Origin: Gammaproteobacteria bacterium UBA2679
Lineage (GTDB): Bacteria > Pseudomonadota > Gammaproteobacteria > Pseudomonadales > Oleiphilaceae
Assembly: GCA_002354735.1 (NCBI GenBank)
Contig: DEMD01000003.1
Coordinates: 186,001 to 250,000, forward strand
Direction: 5' to 3'
Length of the DNA: 64,000 nucleotides
Below the pieces are notes generated by a model. That model did not search any database and was not told where the DNA came from. It worked only from the letters and a program-made list of their open reading frames with translations. The position numbers were made by a program, and so were the translations under genes. Shown piece after piece: positions 1-8,492 of this stretch. Positions within the stretch are counted from its first letter, which is position 1. Each line of letters starts with the position of its first letter.

Positions 1-627
1 GAGACGAGCTTCGGACGGCCAAGCACAGGGGAACTTGACCATGGTTTTTTGTGGCGGACAAACGTCGCCCTGCCCGCCAAAGGCAAAATAGGCATCTTCA
101 ACCGGAGTTATTATGAAGAGGTGCTGACTACGCGGGTCAACCCGGAACTCCTCGTTCCCCAGCGGGTACCGGGTGTTACACAGCTGCCGAATGGCCAGGT
201 CGAAGTGGACCCGCTGTTCTGGGAAGATCGCTTCAAGGCCATTGCAGCTCATGAGCAGTACCTTGCCCGGCAAGGAGTACTGGTGCTGAAGTTCTTTCTC
301 AATGTCAGCCGCGACGAACAGAAACAGCGACTGCTTGCCCGCATCGACAAGCCACGGAAAAACTGGAAATTCGAAGTGGGCGATCTGGACACCCGCGATC
401 GATGGCCGGCCTATGCCGCAGCGTACGAGGACATCTTCAGCTGGACCGCGAAACCGTGGGCGCCGTGGTACGCCATTCCTGCCGATAGCAAGCCGTATAT
501 GCGCCTGAAGGTAGCAGAGACCATCGTAGCGGCCCTGGAACGGCTCGAGTTAGGCTGGCCGGAACTGAGTGAGGAAGGAAAAGCCGGCCTCAAATCAGCA
601 AGAGAGAGACTGGCGTCAGAAGACTAG
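1..627 (+). CDS. Polyphosphate kinase 2 family protein, 5' end cut by window
   Basis: The frame is open from base 1, so the gene begins before the window and only the last 208 codons are present. PPK2 enzymes transfer phosphate between polyphosphate and nucleotides in the cytoplasm. The first residues read ETSFGRPSTGELDHGFLWR, followed by the FNRSYYEEVL block at about bases 97-126, both hallmarks of PPK2. The substrate class (AMP, ADP or GDP) cannot be settled from this part. The TTG at 49 is internal and not a start. It converges with the MscS gene downstream. Confidence 0.88.
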   Translation, partial: ETSFGRPSTGELDHGFLWRTNVALPAKGKIGIFNRSYYEEVLTTRVNPELLVPQRVPGVTQLPNGQVEVDPLFWEDRFKAIAAHEQYLARQGVLVLKFFLNVSRDEQKQRLLARIDKPRKNWKFEVGDLDTRDRWPAYAAAYEDIFSWTAKPWAPWYAIPADSKPYMRLKVAETIVAALERLELGWPELSEEGKAGLKSARERLASED

Positions 628-637
628 TGTGCCGGCA

Positions 638-2026
638 CTAGATCTCCTTCTTCGCCTTAGCATCCAGCAGGTTCTCGTCGTTGCTCGCCTGGTCAGCATT
701 GAGCTGTTGCTTGATATCCGTTTCCGGCCTGAGTTCCGAGGCGGCCTTTGGCCTGGCACTTGCCGAGGCACTGCGGTCAGGTGATCCAGCCCGACGTGGC
801 TCAGACTGACTGACTGTATCCTCTGTCTCACTGAGCGTAATACCCTTGGCACCCGACCATTTAAGATTGTAGGTAGGCTCGGGCATACCGATATCCGCCT
901 CATCAAAACGAACCTTCACCAGTCTTATGGCTTCGCTCTTCACCTTGACGAAGCTGTACTGTGTCTGGTCTACCCAGGCATAGATGTGCAGTACAACGTT
1001 CGAATCGCCTAATGCTTCGATGAGCGCCTGCGGCTTGGGGTCTTGTAACACACCTTCCATACTCGAGAGTGTGTCGATAGCCAGGTCCTCGGCGTGATTG
1101 AGATCGATCTCGGTGGAGACGCCGACTACGAAATCAAAGCGACGCTGAGCGTGCCTCGAATAATTGATGATGACAGCCTTGAATACCAGCGAATTAGGAA
1201 TTCTCACGTGGTTGCCGTCGAAGGTCAGCAGGATGGTCGCACGGGTGGTCAGCCTGGAGACAAAGCCCTGGTACTCGTCAATCTTGACCAGATCATTGGC
1301 TGAAAAGGGTTGACGCACACTGAGCATGAGCGACGAAATGAAGTTCTCGACGCTGTCCTTCAAGGCAAAGCCAAGCGCGAGACCAACCACGCCCGCTGCG
1401 CCAAGGAGCGTGCCCAGTATGGCCGTTGCTCCGAATAGCTCGAGCACGGCATACAATCCAAACACGAAGGTCAGAAACGCAGCGACCTGGGCGGCAATCC
1501 GTGCCACAAAAACGTTAGGCGTAATCCGGTTAAACAGGCTGTCGAGGCCTGACACGAGGCGCGCCAGCCACCAGAAAATGATCAATACCACCAGTCCCGC
1601 CAGCACCAGAGGCAGCCAGGTCACAAATGCATCGAGAAGATTTTCAGCTTTCTCGAGAGCTGGGTTGACCCGCTCACCAATGGCGGACTCCTGCTGCAGC
1701 GTATTATTCACCGCGACTACCTGTGGCAGGCGCCCTGCGATTTCGGCAGCCTTCACTGAAACATCCTTGGCCAACACGTTGCCCGATAGTGTAACCACGC
1801 CGGCATCAACGCTCACTTCCACCTCGGCCAGGCTTGGGAACTGGCTGTAGATACGCTTCAGGCGTTTAGTGATATTTGAGTCGTGCTGGGAGGGGTTGCT
1901 GTACAGGTCATCGTCGAGGGCGCCTTCGGCCACCTGTATCTCGGCCTGGACCGATGAAACGACTAGCGCAACGAAGCACAAGCCCAGTATGAACGCAAAG
2001 CGTGGCAGTGATTGAAGTCGGTCCAA
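638..2026 (-). CDS. MscS-family mechanosensitive channel with N-terminal BON domain
   Basis: Inner-membrane channel predicted to open on hypo-osmotic stress. I choose the TTG at 2026 because GGGGAGG lies four bases upstream and the protein then opens directly with a signal-like segment (RFAFILGLCFVALVVSSVQA). The frame stays open to an ATG at 2167, which would add 47 residues of no clear origin. After the signal comes a BON domain (about residues 55-110, with a VVTLSGNV core), two hydrophobic segments, then the Gly/Ala-rich pore helix (GAAGVVGLALGFALKDSVEN) and the MscS beta domain. The C-terminal tail is low-complexity and polar. BON domains bind membranes or phospholipids; one in front of MscS suggests a periplasmic sensing or anchoring module. 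Confidence 0.85.
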   Translation of the reverse strand: MDRLQSLPRFAFILGLCFVALVVSSVQAEIQVAEGALDDDLYSNPSQHDSNITKRLKRIYSQFPSLAEVEVSVDAGVVTLSGNVLAKDVSVKAAEIAGRLPQVVAVNNTLQQESAIGERVNPALEKAENLLDAFVTWLPLVLAGLVVLIIFWWLARLVSGLDSLFNRITPNVFVARIAAQVAAFLTFVFGLYAVLELFGATAILGTLLGAAGVVGLALGFALKDSVENFISSLMLSVRQPFSANDLVKIDEYQGFVSRLTTRATILLTFDGNHVRIPNSLVFKAVIINYSRHAQRRFDFVVGVSTEIDLNHAEDLAIDTLSSMEGVLQDPKPQALIEALGDSNVVLHIYAWVDQTQYSFVKVKSEAIRLVKVRFDEADIGMPEPTYNLKWSGAKGITLSETEDTVSQSEPRRAGSPDRSASASARPKAASELRPETDIKQQLNADQASNDENLLDAKAKKEI

Positions 2027-2208
2027 GTATCCTCCCCGTCCGATCTGGTGAATGAACGGAAGAGAAAATTTTGGCAACCGTTCCCAGAGCTTGAATACGT
2101 AGCCGGTGCAGGCTTCGATCTGAAGCAATCGAGTCTGCGCCAACGGGCTCATTGCAATAGTTGGCAAGACGTTGATAATGAAACTGACCTAATTCTAGCG
2201 ATAAAGAC

Positions 2209-3483
2209 ATGAACGCAAATACCGGCAGCAGCGCAATCAGCACGCCCAAATCTGTTTCGAAGTCCAAAGAGCGCGCTCAGGCCCTGCAGCGGATCACCCT
2301 CATAGGCATGGTCCTGGACCTCGTTCTTGGCGCCGCCAAAATCATCGTTGGAATTTTCGGTCACTCTTATGGCCTTATCGCCGATGGCATTCATTCGCTG
2401 TCTGATGCGCTGTCCGACGTGCTGGTCCTCGTGCTTGCGCATGTTGCTGGCAAGGCACCGGATGACGACCACCCCTACGGTCATGGCAAGTTCGAGACCG
2501 TTGGTTCGGTCCTGATGGGTAGTCTGCTGATCGGTGTGGCGGGTGCATTGGCCTGGGACAGCATCATCCGCCTGTTCAGTGATACGCTTTTACAGAAGCC
2601 GGAGTGGCCGGTACTTGTGGTAGCGGCGTTCTCCGTTCTTTCCAAGGAGTGGATTTATCGAGCCACCCGTAGGGTCGGTGAGAAATACCGCTCTGATCTC
2701 ATCATCGCCAATGCCTGGCACTCGCGGACAGATGCCTTCAGTTCCATCGCGGTGTTGCTCGCTGCAGGCGGCGCCATGGCCGGTGTGCTATGGCTGGACG
2801 TCGTCGCGGCCATCGTTATCGCCATACTGGTCGGACACGTAGGCTGGCGACTTTCACTCTCAGGCCTCAGACAGTTGGTAGAGACGGCCGTACCCGAGGA
2901 AAGTAGCCTTTCATTTGCGCAAACCGCAGCCGCAGTAGATGGCGTAGAAGGCCTGCATTTCCTTCGTGCACGAGCGGTAGGCGCTGAGACGCTGGTGGAT
3001 GTTCACATCAAGGTCGCGCCATATGTAAGCGCATCCGAGGGGCATCACATTGGCGTTTTGACCACCCGCGCCTTGCGCAATGCGCATCCGGAAATCGCTG
3101 ATGTGACCTGTCATGTCGATATCGAAGGTAACAATGCGGAATTGAAACAGCGCCAGTCAGTCCACCGGAAATATCTTGCAGCAGCCGACAAGCTTCCAGA
3201 CCGTGATCGGATCGAACGAGAGATCGGAACCTGCCTGTCAAACCATGATGTGCAACTGACGCTCGAACGCCTGCAGCTGCACTATCTCAACCAGCAGGTC
3301 GAGGCCGAACTGTTGATCAGCTTTGACGACAGCGCAATCAGCTTGTGGGGCAGCCATGACATGGCCGGCGAGACCCTCCGCAGCACTTTGCTGGAGCGTC
3401 TGCAACCAATCGGCATCAGTGAGCTGAGAATCTGGTGGCGCCATGAGCTGCCACCAGTTGATCAGCCGACGCTCAAGCTTTGA
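2209..3483 (+). CDS. Cation diffusion facilitator (CDF) family transporter
   Basis: Metal/proton antiporter of the inner membrane that exports divalent cations such as Zn, Fe, Mn or Cd; the substrate is not assignable here. The protein has 424 residues. The metal-site motifs are visible: HSLSDALSDVL in helix 2, HPYGHGKFET just after, and HSRTDAFSS in helix 5. A cytoplasmic domain follows the membrane part and is longer than usual (about 200 residues), with what looks like a second ferredoxin-like half. The start lies in the region divergent from the MscS gene, and the end overlaps the GlcG-like gene by 11 bp tail to tail. Confidence 0.88.
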   Translation: MNANTGSSAISTPKSVSKSKERAQALQRITLIGMVLDLVLGAAKIIVGIFGHSYGLIADGIHSLSDALSDVLVLVLAHVAGKAPDDDHPYGHGKFETVGSVLMGSLLIGVAGALAWDSIIRLFSDTLLQKPEWPVLVVAAFSVLSKEWIYRATRRVGEKYRSDLIIANAWHSRTDAFSSIAVLLAAGGAMAGVLWLDVVAAIVIAILVGHVGWRLSLSGLRQLVETAVPEESSLSFAQTAAAVDGVEGLHFLRARAVGAETLVDVHIKVAPYVSASEGHHIGVLTTRALRNAHPEIADVTCHVDIEGNNAELKQRQSVHRKYLAAADKLPDRDRIEREIGTCLSNHDVQLTLERLQLHYLNQQVEAELLISFDDSAISLWGSHDMAGETLRSTLLERLQPIGISELRIWWRHELPPVDQPTLKL

Positions 3484-3892
3484 GGAAATGGTCGATACCT
3501 GCCTGCGCGCAGTCCATGTCCTGCTGAGGCGTTCCAGAACTCAGGCCTATGCCACCCACCACTGCGCCATCGACAGAGACAGGCAAGCCTCCGCCGACCA
3601 CGCACAGGCGGCCAGCCATCGAGGTATGGATCCCGAATACGAGATTGCCTGGCACACAGGCCGCATTGTATTCGTGAGTCGCCTTCCGTGCTGCAGCAGC
3701 GGTGAAAGCCTTGTCCTGAGCCACCGTAATACTCGTGATCTTGCCACCATCCATGCGCTCGAACGCAATCAGATTTCCTGACTCATCCGTTACTGCAATA
3801 CACATCGGCACATTGATTTCTATAGCCTTGGCACGGGCGCCCGCTATGAGCCGCTGTGCATCGTTCTGGTCAAGCCGTTTGATCGTGAGCAT
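3473..3892 (-). CDS. GlcG/HbpS-like (DUF336) protein
   Basis: Small protein (139 residues) of the GlcG/HbpS family. Relatives include the GlcG protein of glycolate operons and the haem-binding, redox-sensing HbpS; the biochemical role of most members is unknown. Family features seen are the IAVTDESGNLIAFERMDG stretch, the KAFTAAAARKAT helix and the GGLPV / VVGGIGLSSG glycine-rich end. Its neighbours, a TauE/SafE transporter upstream on the same strand and a hydroxypyruvate isomerase divergent from that, fit a glycolate/glyoxylate or related C2-C3 acid pathway, but this is inference. Confidence 0.82.
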   Translation of the reverse strand: MLTIKRLDQNDAQRLIAGARAKAIEINVPMCIAVTDESGNLIAFERMDGGKITSITVAQDKAFTAAAARKATHEYNAACVPGNLVFGIHTSMAGRLCVVGGGLPVSVDGAVVGGIGLSSGTPQQDMDCAQAGIDHFLKA

Positions 3893-3988
3893 GGTGAGCG
3901 TTCCTCTGAAGGGCAGACAATGGTCACCCGATCATCCGTCGGCAGTGGCGGGATGTCCAGCAGTAAACTGATCTTGATGGGACTCAGG

Positions 3989-4780
3989 TCACTCGAGGTA
4001 CAGCGTGGCAAAGTAATAGATGCTGAGCAGGCTACCAATGGCGACGACCAGCCCACGCAGCCAGGATGAAGGCAGCCATCGGGCAATGCGGCCACCAGCC
4101 AATCCGCCCACGACGGCACCAGCGAAAGCGATGGCTGTCAGGTGCCAGTCTATCAATCCAGACAGCGCGAAGATCAGCACGGCCATGCTGGTGATGATGG
4201 CACCAAGCAGGTTCTTCAAGGCATTGTTCTGCTGCACATCGTGGACGCCGAGCATGTGCAGGCCTGCCATCAGCATGATGCCCATACCAGCGCCGAAGAA
4301 GCCGCCGTAGACTGCGATCAGAAATTCCGCCAGCCGTGTGCCTGCCGACGCATGTGCATCGCCATAGCCCCGCCCGGCCGTGCTGAGCGCCTGACTCAGC
4401 CATGGGCCTGCCGCGAAAAGTACGGTCGCAAACAGAATGAGAAAAGGCACCAGTTTCAGAAATACGGTGTTTGGGATGAAGATGAGCAGTGCTGCGCCAC
4501 AACTGCCACCGATGAGGGCAATCCACAGCGTAAGGCTGATGGCCCCTGAGAAGGCACGCAGCTCCCGGCGATAACCCACGGCGGCGAATGCATGACCGGG
4601 CCAGACAGCAACTGCATTGGACGCATTGGCCACGACCGGCGGCAGTCCCGCAGCAAGAAAGACGGGAAAAGTGAAAAAAGTACCGCCACCAGCGACGGCG
4701 TTACATATGCCAGCAAGAATACCGGCGCCAAACAGGACGAAAGATAGCGTTTCGATAGCAGCGTCGACCCAGAAAGAAAT
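3989..4780 (-). CDS. TauE/SafE-family membrane transporter (start unclear)
   Basis: Multi-helix inner-membrane protein of the sulfite exporter TauE/SafE family, which moves small anions such as sulfite, sulfoacetate or other organosulfur compounds. The family signature GICNAVAGGGTFFTFPVF is upstream of the first canonical start (GTG at 4633), so that GTG cannot be the true start. The frame is open back to a stop at 4874-4876, yet has no ATG, GTG or TTG between 4634 and 4873. By comparison with relatives the protein should begin near residues ISFWVDAAIETLSF, where ATT at 4780 is one candidate and CTG at 4792 another. The 5' boundary given is therefore a guess. Confidence 0.72.
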   Translation of the reverse strand: MSFWVDAAIETLSFVLFGAGILAGICNAVAGGGTFFTFPVFLAAGLPPVVANASNAVAVWPGHAFAAVGYRRELRAFSGAISLTLWIALIGGSCGAALLIFIPNTVFLKLVPFLILFATVLFAAGPWLSQALSTAGRGYGDAHASAGTRLAEFLIAVYGGFFGAGMGIMLMAGLHMLGVHDVQQNNALKNLLGAIITSMAVLIFALSGLIDWHLTAIAFAGAVVGGLAGGRIARWLPSSWLRGLVVAIGSLLSIYYFATLYLE

Positions 4781-4854
4781 AAGACTTGCCAGCGCTAAAG
4801 GGGGTGCGCAGGCTTGACGGTAATAACTCTGAAAACTACACCAGGAAGGCCGCC

Positions 4855-5664
4855 ATGACCAGACCAGCCGCTTTTACCAGATACCCACGGATAGCCGCGA
4901 ACCTCTCAATGCTATTCACCGAATATCCTTTTATCGATCGCTTCGGCCACGCTGCCGACGCAGGTTTCAGAGGTGTGGAGTGTCAGTTTCCCTACGACTT
5001 CGACTGTCATGCCATTCGTGATGCACTCGATGCGCGCGATCTCGAACTGGTGATGTTCAACCTACCCGCTGGTGATTGGACAGCCGGAGAACGAGGTATA
5101 GCCTGTCATCCCGACAGACGCGAAGAGTTTCGTGATGGCGTCGACCAGGCCATCGCCTACGCGAAAATTCTCGGCAACAGGATGATTAACTGCCTTTCAG
5201 GTATCACGCCTGATGGTGTGAGCTCGCTGGAGGCACACGAAACCTTCATCGACAATCTTGCTTATGCAGCTCAGGCGCTTGAACGAGAAAACATTCGACT
5301 GCTTATCGAAGCCATCAACACGCGCGACATTCCCCGCTTCTTCCTGCACGGTAGCGAGCAAGCGCTCGCAATACGTGAGCGTGTCGGCTCTGGCAACCTG
5401 TTCCTGCAGTACGACGCTTATCACATGCAGGTGATGGAGGGTGACCTTGCGAATACGATAGCGCACAACCTGAAGCATATCGGTCATGTCCAGATTGCCG
5501 ATAATCCTGGACGCCATGAGCCAGGCACTGGCGAGATCAATTATCAATTTCTGCTCAGCCACCTGGCCGCCGTAGGCTACAAGGGATGGGTAAGCCTGGA
5601 GTACACGCCGCGCACCACGACGGAGGCCGGCCTGAAGACCCTGCGTGACTGGTTATTCGACTGA
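4855..5664 (+). CDS. hyi: Hydroxypyruvate isomerase family TIM-barrel protein
   Basis: Predicted to interconvert hydroxypyruvate and tartronate semialdehyde in glyoxylate use. The 269-residue protein matches the Hyi family length and carries FTEYPFIDRFGHAADAGFRGVE at the N-terminus, LLIEAIN in the middle (Glu metal ligand), QYDAYHMQ, HVQIADNPGRHEPGTGEINY (His and Asp ligands) and SLEY near the end. The ATG at 4855 is preceded by AGGAAGG at a good distance; an in-frame start 69 bp upstream would lie inside the divergent TauE gene. It ends 12 bp inside the convergent lipase gene. The related 2-oxo-tetronate isomerase OtnI is an alternative. Confidence 0.85.
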   Translation: MTRPAAFTRYPRIAANLSMLFTEYPFIDRFGHAADAGFRGVECQFPYDFDCHAIRDALDARDLELVMFNLPAGDWTAGERGIACHPDRREEFRDGVDQAIAYAKILGNRMINCLSGITPDGVSSLEAHETFIDNLAYAAQALERENIRLLIEAINTRDIPRFFLHGSEQALAIRERVGSGNLFLQYDAYHMQVMEGDLANTIAHNLKHIGHVQIADNPGRHEPGTGEINYQFLLSHLAAVGYKGWVSLEYTPRTTTEAGLKTLRDWLFD

Positions 5665-6939
5665 AGCCTCACCACCCGCATGCAGTGGAGCCAGCCAGGC
5701 CAGCAACTTTTCGGTCACCTTCGGATGATATAGCAATTGCATATGGTTGCAGCTGTAGCAGATGAACTGCTTGTCTGGCTCGAACTCCAGATGGCGCTCA
5801 CCTTCATGGTGCTGGCCGAGTGCGCTGGCCACAGGAACCAGCCCATCACCGAGCATCCTGTCGCTGATCGGGTGCGCTTGCGGTGCCGTCGAAGCGGCGA
5901 TGGTATAGCAGGTGATATTTCCCGGTAGCGGCATCGCCATACGGCGGTCGCCACTACGTTCGAAGCGGTCTCTGTCCTGCCAGTCTTCGTCGCGGATATT
6001 GCCGAAGCGCAGATCTGTGATACCCGCGCTACGAAGCTGACCCAGTTTTGCAAAGGGCGCAGTGTGTCGCGTGCTGCCCAGAATGACATCGACCCAATTG
6101 CCTGCACGCTCCAGCGGCGAGCCATGATGCGGTGTGCCCAGGCTCACGAAGGCCTTGCAGTGTGCCAGCCACTCCAGGTTCGCCTCAGCTGCGTAATGAA
6201 AGGCGCTACGGGCGAGTAAACCGCCCATGCTGTGACCAATGATGCTCAGACTCTCTACCGGCACTGGCCATGCATCGACGAACGCCTGAAGCAGGTTCGC
6301 GAGCTCGCGTCCGTTCTGGGAAATGTGCCGACCGGAGTTGTAGCGGATGTGTACGGGTGTGCAGCCGTTTGCGGCGGCCAGACGATCCGCGTGGCCCTGC
6401 GGATACTTGCTGCTGCGCCACTGCAAATCGTTCATACACAGCCCGTGTAACATGAGCACGAGATGGCCGCTGACTGCTGGTAGGGCCGCTAATGCATCAT
6501 GCACAGCGATATTTCCATCTACATCTGCCGAAATCACGGTTTCGCCCTCCACCCGCAGCGTCATGAACAACTGCAGTGTGTTGCCACTTGCCTGAAGATG
6601 GTCGCCGAGCACACCGTTCAGTGCAGCGACCATGGCAGCTCGCTGCGCTGACTCCGGCCCAGCTTCATCTATAGCTTCAAGCAATGGTTGCAGCGTGCTC
6701 TCAAGACTGCCGATTGCCTTATCAAGCCCCCACCCTACAGCGCCAGTGATATCGAGCACGCTACGGTAGACGAGGCCGGTAATGCCCCTGGTCGTACCGG
6801 GTGCTTCGCCGCCGGGCATGCCGAGGGTCGACCAGACCGACTGGTGCACGCCCTCGGCAATGCGCGTGACATTCTGGGTCGCCTCAGTGGCCAGCCTTGC
6901 CAGGCCACGAAGGTCCGCTGTCGATCTTGGTTTCTTCAT
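5653..6939 (-). CDS. Alpha/beta-hydrolase, lipase/esterase-like
   Basis: A 428-residue hydrolase with a nucleophile elbow GHSMGG (SIIGHSMGGLLARSAFHYA) and an oxyanion-type LMLHGLCMND stretch, resembling PGAP1-like and lipase-class proteins. A catalytic Asp is plausible in DGLVP and a His in CNHMQLLYHPKV near the C-terminus. The first 140 residues are a helical extension without signal peptide (ARLATEATQNVTRIAEGVH), reminiscent of proteins that bind polyhydroxyalkanoate granules or membranes, but I cannot assign it. The substrate is unknown. It is transcribed toward hyi and overlaps it by 12 bp. Confidence 0.78.
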   Translation of the reverse strand: MKKPRSTADLRGLARLATEATQNVTRIAEGVHQSVWSTLGMPGGEAPGTTRGITGLVYRSVLDITGAVGWGLDKAIGSLESTLQPLLEAIDEAGPESAQRAAMVAALNGVLGDHLQASGNTLQLFMTLRVEGETVISADVDGNIAVHDALAALPAVSGHLVLMLHGLCMNDLQWRSSKYPQGHADRLAAANGCTPVHIRYNSGRHISQNGRELANLLQAFVDAWPVPVESLSIIGHSMGGLLARSAFHYAAEANLEWLAHCKAFVSLGTPHHGSPLERAGNWVDVILGSTRHTAPFAKLGQLRSAGITDLRFGNIRDEDWQDRDRFERSGDRRMAMPLPGNITCYTIAASTAPQAHPISDRMLGDGLVPVASALGQHHEGERHLEFEPDKQFICYSCNHMQLLYHPKVTEKLLAWLAPLHAGGEASVE

Positions 6940-7068
6940 TTGCGCCTCTACCTGTCGTCATCCTGCACGTGGTAAACGAGAGCATCGCATGAGCAGCTTT
7001 GCGCTACCAGACACTTATACGACCAATGTCTAATGTCATTCCCGTGTAGGTGTGCTTAGCTGGCGATC

Positions 7069-7082
7069 TGACAGGCCTGTCA
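7069..7082. promoter_or_regulatory. Perfect 14-bp palindrome, possible operator
   Basis: TGACAGGCCTGTCA is a perfect palindrome in the intergenic region between the divergent lipase gene and the polyamine-type ABC operon, 25 bp before the left end of the MITE-like element. Its size and symmetry fit a dimeric repressor site. No matching regulator gene is adjacent, so the binding protein is unknown. Confidence 0.4.
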
Positions 7083-7106
7083 CAAAACCTACATAAGGGC
7101 CTGCTA

Positions 7107-7369
7107 GTGTCCCGTCTGGTGAATCCGCATACTTAAAATGCGTGTCCCTGGGCTGGATGGCAAGGCGCAGCCTGCAGCGCAATGGTCCTACCATTGCCAA
7201 GGGTTGCAACGCGGGCAGGCGGCCCAGGGTGCGCACCCGGAGGGCGAGTTGACGCGCCGCGCTGCCGCGTTACGAGCCTTGCCCTTGGAACCACCAAGGG
7301 CTTCGACTCGCGCCTTGCAGCACGACGCGTCAACTCGTTTTAAGTACGCGGATTCACCAGACGGGACAC
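7107..7369. mobile_element. MITE-like element with 32-bp terminal inverted repeats
   Basis: A 263-bp stretch bounded by inverted repeats at 7107-7138 and 7338-7369 that match at 31 of 32 positions, both starting GTGTCCCGTCTGGTGAATCC from the outside. Each end is flanked by TA (7105-7106 and 7370-7371), as expected for a TA target duplication of the IS630/Tc1-type. The interior has no credible gene but several hairpins, including a perfect 8-bp stem (7281-7288 with 7294-7301) and a 6-bp stem (7181-7186 with 7190-7195), plus a subterminal GCAAGGCGC near both ends. It looks like a non-autonomous miniature transposon. It ends 37 bp before the ABC-importer binding-protein start, so it may affect that operon's promoter or leader. 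Confidence 0.8.
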
Positions 7370-7406
7370 TATGTCTGCAACCTCACAAGCAAGGCGGAAC
7401 TACTCC

Positions 7407-8492
7407 ATGACCAGGCCACTGAAAAAACGCTTCAGTTCGACGACATCGCTCGCCCTCACAGCTGGACTCACACTCCTGGCTGCCTCAGTCCATGCAGAGA
7501 CACTGCGACTGCTGACCTGGGGCGGCTATGCGCCAGACGAGGTCGTGGAGCAGTTTGAAAAGGAAACGGGGATCGACGTCGAAGTCACGACTTCCAACAA
7601 CGAAGACATGATTTCCAAGCTGCGTGCGACCGGTGGCGCTGGCTTCGACCTGGCTCAGCCGAGTCAGGACCGCATCAGCAGCGCGCAGGCTGACTTTGAC
7701 ATCTATAAACCGATTGATCTGAGCAAGATCAAGACCGAACAAATGACGGCTTCGATGCTGGAAGCGACGAAAACAAACACCTCGTTCCAGGGCCAGGTGT
7801 ATGGCGTGCCGCACATCTGGGGCACCAGCGGGCTCATCGTGAACAAGAAGGATGCCGCCAGCGTAAAAGACTACACCGACCTTTGTAACGACAAGCTGAG
7901 CGGCCCTGTATCATACCGCCTTAAGCGTCCAACGCTGATCGGCTTTGCCTTCGCAATGGGCGAAGATCCATTCGCTGCTTACAATAACCCTGAACGCTAC
8001 CAGCAGATCCTGAAGAAGGTCGAAGACAAACTCATCAGTTGCAAGCCCAAGGTGAAAGCCTACTGGGATGGTAACGACGAGCTGCTGAATCTGATCCGCT
8101 CAGGCGAAGTGGTCGCAGCCATGGGCTGGGATGCCGGCGGCTGGAAGCTCAACAGCGACAACAAGAACATCAACTTCGTAGCGCCGAAATCTGGTGCACT
8201 TGGGTGGATCGATACTTTCGCCCTGCCGCGAAAGACCAAGGCAGAGGATGCCGCCTACAAGTGGATCAACTTCGTGATGCAACCGAAGGTCGCAGCTCAG
8301 ATCGCTGAATCTGCCGGCAACTTCACGGCTTCTGAGGGCGCTGATGAGTTCGTCAACGAGACGCTGAAGCAACAATACCAGGACAGTTTCTCGAAAGAGG
8401 ACGTCGATAACATCAAGTGGTATCCACCGGTACCGGCTGGGCTTGAAGACATGGAAGGCAAAGTGCTCGATCGCGTCAAGGCTGCTGGTTGA
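7407..8492 (+). CDS. Polyamine-type ABC transporter, periplasmic binding protein (PotD/PotF-like)
   Basis: Periplasmic binding component of a spermidine/putrescine-type importer. I take the ATG at 7407, which gives a clean signal peptide (KKRFSSTTSLALTAGLTLLAASVHA); the ATG at 7371 directly abuts the MITE-like element and would put 12 extra residues before the signal. The mature protein opens with LRLLTWGGYAPDEVVEQFEK, the usual PotD/PotF opening, and contains VPHIWGTSGLIVNK. It is first in a four-gene operon with ATPase and two permeases. The ligand could be a polyamine or another cationic or amino-acid-like compound. Confidence 0.88.
   Translation: MTRPLKKRFSSTTSLALTAGLTLLAASVHAETLRLLTWGGYAPDEVVEQFEKETGIDVEVTTSNNEDMISKLRATGGAGFDLAQPSQDRISSAQADFDIYKPIDLSKIKTEQMTASMLEATKTNTSFQGQVYGVPHIWGTSGLIVNKKDAASVKDYTDLCNDKLSGPVSYRLKRPTLIGFAFAMGEDPFAAYNNPERYQQILKKVEDKLISCKPKVKAYWDGNDELLNLIRSGEVVAAMGWDAGGWKLNSDNKNINFVAPKSGALGWIDTFALPRKTKAEDAAYKWINFVMQPKVAAQIAESAGNFTASEGADEFVNETLKQQYQDSFSKEDVDNIKWYPPVPAGLEDMEGKVLDRVKAAG

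Noticed and set aside
7133-7410. Short frames within the MITE-like element on both strands
   Set aside because: Arg/Ala-rich products arise from hairpin repeats; no ribosome-binding site or homology.
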